Below are positions 5,689-7,833 of a DNA stretch of 7,833 nt, piece after piece. A model generated the notes under the pieces. It saw only the letters and a list, made by a program, of their open reading frames with translations, searched no databases and had not been told where the DNA came from. Source of the DNA: Promethearchaeota archaeon (GTDB taxonomy: Archaea; Asgardarchaeota; Lokiarchaeia; Sigyniarchaeales; SOKP01); the NCBI GenBank assembly GCA_030612905.1, contig JAUWNA010000080.1, forward strand, positions 1 through 7,833, written 5' to 3'. Numbering within the stretch: position 1 is the first letter of the stretch; each line of letters begins with the position of its first letter. The position numbers were made by a program, and so were the translations under genes.

Positions 5689-5706
5689 ATAACTATTAAT
5701 AACTAT
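5689..5706. repeat. Direct repeat ATAACTAT with exact 10-bp period
   Basis: Copies at 5689-5696 and 5699-5706 are one helical turn apart, so a protein contacting both would sit on one DNA face. They lie in the divergent spacer beside a 14-bp palindrome. Confidence 0.4.
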
Positions 5707-5711
5707 AAGAC

Positions 5712-5725
5712 TGAATATATATTCA
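5712..5725. promoter_or_regulatory. 14-bp perfect palindrome TGAATATATATTCA containing a TATA core
   Basis: The palindrome centres on TATATA, 39-52 bp before the GTG at 5764. As a TATA box it would give a start near 5745 for the phosphatase gene. Its symmetry would also let it direct transcription leftwards toward the Roadblock operon, or let a dimeric repressor cover the box. The surrounding 162-bp spacer (5602-5763) holds no gene I can support. Confidence 0.5.
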
Positions 5726-5763
5726 AGTTAATAATAAATCATAACCTAGATGTAATTTAAAAC

Positions 5764-7236
5764 GTGGATTTAAAGAAAAAAAATGTAATTTGGTTTGTAT
5801 TTTATCTATTAAATTCCATTTTATTAATATTCTGGGGAAGCTTAATTTTCTGGTTGATAAAAAGCCACATCATATGGAATCCCTTAACGTTTTTATTATT
5901 ACTTATACCAATTCTTTTTATAATAATAATTCCGCTATATTTCTTTATTAAATCTATCGTTAAATTAGCAAGAAATTTTAAAATACAAGAGAGGCTTACA
6001 ATTTCGAAGAAATATCTTATGGCTTCTTTCTTTATAGCATTCCTCATTTGGTCTCTTTCTATTTTGACATTCGTTTTGTACTTTTTTCCAAATGCACAAT
6101 TATACAGTTACGACGATGGACCTTACTTGTTGTGGAACGACGATCCAAAAACAACGATGACAATTATCTGGCATACAAAAAATCCTACTGAATCGGTATT
6201 AGATTTTGGTGAATCTATTGGAGATATGGAAACATTTCGAATATCCACTTTAGAAAAAAGACATATAGTAAAACTTAGGAATTTAAAAGCTGGAACATTG
6301 TACCATTATAAAATAACCGATTTTTCAGCTGTTATTTACAATTTTACCACCGCCCCTTCGGTTATAACTCCTTTTAATTTTACTGCAATAAGTGACACGC
6401 ATGCGGGTTTAGATCCAAGCGAATACGGGGCTGTTATTGACGCAATGACGCCATATCAATACGATTTTATTGTTCACGCTGGAGATCTTGGCCCTTTCGT
6501 GGGTGAAGAATTAGAAGGATGGCATGTATTCTTTAATCACATGGAAAGACACGCTTCCACTAGCCCATATATGGTTGCTATTGGAAACCACGAATACGGT
6601 GTTGATATATTTGCTCGGAATTTCAAATATTTCTTTCCTTATAACTATGTTGAGGATTGGGGTCACTACTACAGTTTTGACTATTCAAACGCTCATTTTG
6701 TCATGATTGATGTTTTTCAAAATCAACTCGATTGGGGGGGTTTTCTATTAGAAGCTCAAGAAGCGTGGCTCAGGCAAGATTTAGCGTTAAATAAAGACAA
6801 ATGGCTTTTTGTTGTTCTACACGCACCACCTTATAGTACTGGGGATTTTAACATGCATCACAAGTTAGCTTCCCAATTAGCCCCAATTTTTTACGAAAAT
6901 CAAGTAGATGTAGTATTGTCGGGGCACGACCATCATTACGAAGCTTTTTGGACTAATCGCACTGAAAGCTGGGGAGGCACATACTTTTTTGTAACTGGTG
7001 GCGGTGGAGGAGCCCTCGATGAATTTATTATGTATCGAGATCGAGATCCCTGGAAAAACATGTGGCATAATGCGTCCATTGAAGCTTATCAAAACGATTA
7101 TATTACTCGCAATAATCAGATTTATGGAGAATTGACCCATCACTTTATGCATTTTGAATTAAACGGAAATAATTTGCACATTAAGGCAATAAGAGATAAC
7201 GGTAGCTTAATCCAAGAATTCTTTATAACAAAATAA
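5764..7236 (+). CDS. Membrane-anchored purple-acid-phosphatase-like metallophosphoesterase
   Basis: The 490 residues begin with three membrane helices (about 8-32, 41-64 and 86-108). The very basic loop between helices 2 and 3 (64-84) is cytosolic by the positive-inside rule, so the rest should face outside. Residues about 112-200 look like the fibronectin-like domain found before purple acid phosphatase catalytic domains. The calcineurin-like core follows, with D211 and H213 (SDTH), D241 (AGDLGP), N275 and H276 (GNHE), H353 (LHAPPY) and H388/H390 (GHDHHYE). The Tyr that gives purple enzymes their colour is absent after GD, so an unusual metal pair is likely. Four N-glycosylation sequons (N193, N205, N398, N436) all lie in the outside part, which supports the topology. 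It probably hydrolyses phosphomonoesters or diesters at the cell surface; the substrate is unknown. GTG 5764 follows an in-frame TAA directly upstream (5758-5760), and it is the only candidate that keeps helix 1. Confidence 0.9.
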   Translation: MDLKKKNVIWFVFYLLNSILLIFWGSLIFWLIKSHIIWNPLTFLLLLIPILFIIIIPLYFFIKSIVKLARNFKIQERLTISKKYLMASFFIAFLIWSLSILTFVLYFFPNAQLYSYDDGPYLLWNDDPKTTMTIIWHTKNPTESVLDFGESIGDMETFRISTLEKRHIVKLRNLKAGTLYHYKITDFSAVIYNFTTAPSVITPFNFTAISDTHAGLDPSEYGAVIDAMTPYQYDFIVHAGDLGPFVGEELEGWHVFFNHMERHASTSPYMVAIGNHEYGVDIFARNFKYFFPYNYVEDWGHYYSFDYSNAHFVMIDVFQNQLDWGGFLLEAQEAWLRQDLALNKDKWLFVVLHAPPYSTGDFNMHHKLASQLAPIFYENQVDVVLSGHDHHYEAFWTNRTESWGGTYFFVTGGGGGALDEFIMYRDRDPWKNMWHNASIEAYQNDYITRNNQIYGELTHHFMHFELNGNNLHIKAIRDNGSLIQEFFITK

Positions 7237-7264
7237 AATTTTAAAAACTAACTACAAGTTCTTT

Positions 7265-7272
7265 AAAAAAAA
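7265..7272 (-). terminator. Oligo-T terminator of the LSm-eL37 operon
   Basis: Eight A on the plus strand read as T8 on the minus strand, about 30 nt after the eL37 stop. The plus-strand phosphatase gene has no T run of five or more before this point, so its own transcript end is unclear. Confidence 0.55.
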
Positions 7273-7302
7273 GCAGATTAACGCGCAAAACTAAAAGGTA
7301 TT

Positions 7303-7503
7303 TTAAGCGTAAAAGCCTTTATTTTTGTTAAAAGCTCTATGTCTGTTTCTCCAAGCTGGTTGTCTCAACTTAGCTGTTCTTCCAAATCCGCAGGAAGCAC
7401 AAAACTTTTTACTTCTGTGGTAACTATGTTTTCCGCATCTTCTACAAGTTTTATGACTTGCTGCTTTATTTTTTTTACCCTTTGACGGAGTTCCTTTACC
7501 CAT
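7303..7503 (-). CDS. rpl37e: Large ribosomal subunit protein eL37 (L37e)
   Basis: eL37 is a small zinc-binding protein of the archaeal and eukaryotic 50S/60S subunit that contacts 23S-type rRNA; bacteria lack it. The 66 residues are of normal archaeal length and very basic. Two CxxC pairs, C20/C23 and C35/C38, form the zinc ribbon. The family stretches MGKGTPS (1-7), TCRRCG (19-24), CASCGFG (35-41) and the Arg-rich tail with PAWRNRHR (49-56) are all present. The start is secured by a Shine-Dalgarno at 7512-7516 and by the conserved N-terminus. It lies 21 nt downstream of the LSm gene, as in many archaeal genomes, so the two are probably one transcript linking ribosome production and RNA metabolism. 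Confidence 0.97.
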   Translation of the reverse strand: MGKGTPSKGKKNKAASHKTCRRCGKHSYHRSKKFCASCGFGRTAKLRQPAWRNRHRAFNKNKGFYA

Positions 7504-7511
7504 TTATTTCA

Positions 7512-7516
7512 ACCTC
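7512..7516 (-). promoter_or_regulatory. Shine-Dalgarno GAGGT for eL37
   Basis: GAGGT lies 8 nt before the ATG at 7503 on the minus strand, in the LSm-eL37 gap. It is the clearest ribosome binding site in the window, as expected for an internal operon gene. The first genes of transcripts here mostly lack one. Confidence 0.7.
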
Positions 7517-7524
7517 TTCTCTTT

Positions 7525-7833
7525 TTAGATGCCATCTGCTTCCTTTCTATGCATCAATTTATCGTGTAAATCTTCCTCAACCGCATCCTTAGATTCAGTT
7601 TCAGTATCATTATCAGCAAAAATCAATTTTTTTCTATCCTGCCCAACGAAAATGATAGAAGCCCCTCTAATCATAACGGTCCCAAGACTCTTGCTTCTTT
7701 TTCCACCACGCCCAAAATATATTTCTTTGGCGTCTTCTACGATCAAATTCATGTACCCATCAAATTTTACGAGCTTGCCAGTCAAGTAAGTGTTCCAAAT
7801 CTTTAATTTGATTCTAACTTTTGGCTTTAAAAT
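7525..7833 (-). CDS. Sm-like archaeal RNA-binding protein (LSm/SmAP), 5' end beyond the window
   Basis: LSm proteins form six- or seven-membered rings that bind U-rich RNA and act in RNA processing and turnover. Reading the minus strand from the right edge gives 102 residues with no start: the frame begins ILKPKVRIKLKIWNTYLTGK and runs on through FDGYMNLI (Sm1) and GTVMIRGASIIFV (Sm2). The RNA-contacting Asp..Met-Asn of Sm1 and the Arg-Gly of Sm2 are intact. A TTG at 7785-7783 is an in-frame Leu inside Sm1, not a start, because beginning there would remove the first strands of the fold. The C-terminus is an unusual acidic tail of about 25 residues (TETESKDAVEED, then a basic patch HRKEAD). 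The gene is followed 21 nt later by eL37. Confidence 0.93.
   Translation of the reverse strand: MLKPKVRIKLKIWNTYLTGKLVKFDGYMNLIVEDAKEIYFGRGGKRSKSLGTVMIRGASIIFVGQDRKKLIFADNDTETESKDAVEEDLHDKLMHRKEADGI

Noticed and set aside
7529..7789. An 86-codon open frame on the plus strand opposite the LSm gene
   Set aside because: It is the antisense shadow of a clear Sm-fold gene, has Ser/Leu-rich low-complexity content, and shows no family motif.

Overview
The window looks like a piece of an AT-rich archaeal chromosome. The strongest evidence is at the right end, where an Sm-like (LSm) protein gene is followed closely by the gene for ribosomal protein eL37. This gene pair is widespread in Archaea, and eL37 is absent from bacteria. 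A free-standing Roadblock/LC7 protein, common in Asgard archaea, and the strong AT bias make an Asgard (Lokiarchaeia-like) source my best guess. That finer placement is inference only. I see no tRNA, rRNA, CRISPR array, insertion sequence or prophage.

Layout, left to right. (1) At 48-335 (+) is an unrecognised small protein built from two copies of a roughly 31-residue motif; its frame stays open to the left edge. It converges on (2) nadA at 357-1298 (-), quinolinate synthase of NAD synthesis, and a compact A-run/T-run element lies between their stops. (3) Divergent from nadA, across 98 bp, is a 563-residue protein at 1397-3088 (+). It has a large unrecognised cytosolic region, a two-helix membrane hairpin and a C-terminal Nudix hydrolase of the ADP-ribose pyrophosphatase type. 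(4) At 3178-3711 (+) is a gamma-class carbonic anhydrase, preceded by a 9-bp inverted repeat. (5) At 3913-4434 (+) is an orphan multi-pass membrane protein. (6) A two-gene minus-strand operon at 4490-5601 encodes a Roadblock/LC7 protein whose stop overlaps the GTG start of an E1-like (MoeB/ThiF/HesA) adenylyltransferase. (7) Across a 162-bp divergent spacer rich in short repeats lies a membrane-anchored purple-acid-phosphatase-like enzyme at 5764-7236 (+), which I predict faces outward. (8) eL37 (7303-7503, -) and LSm (7525 to the right edge, -) close the window; the LSm gene is cut off at its 5' end.

How the genes may work together. nadA and the Nudix fusion form a plausible NAD/ADP-ribose pair around one promoter region. 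The Roadblock and E1-like genes are almost certainly co-translated, which suggests a functional link between a GTPase-associated scaffold and ubiquitin-like or sulfur-carrier activation. The other genes look like ordinary single-gene units ending in oligo-T tracts. The items most worth following up are the Nudix membrane fusion, the Roadblock/E1 operon, the duplicated-motif protein and the 5602-5763 regulatory spacer.
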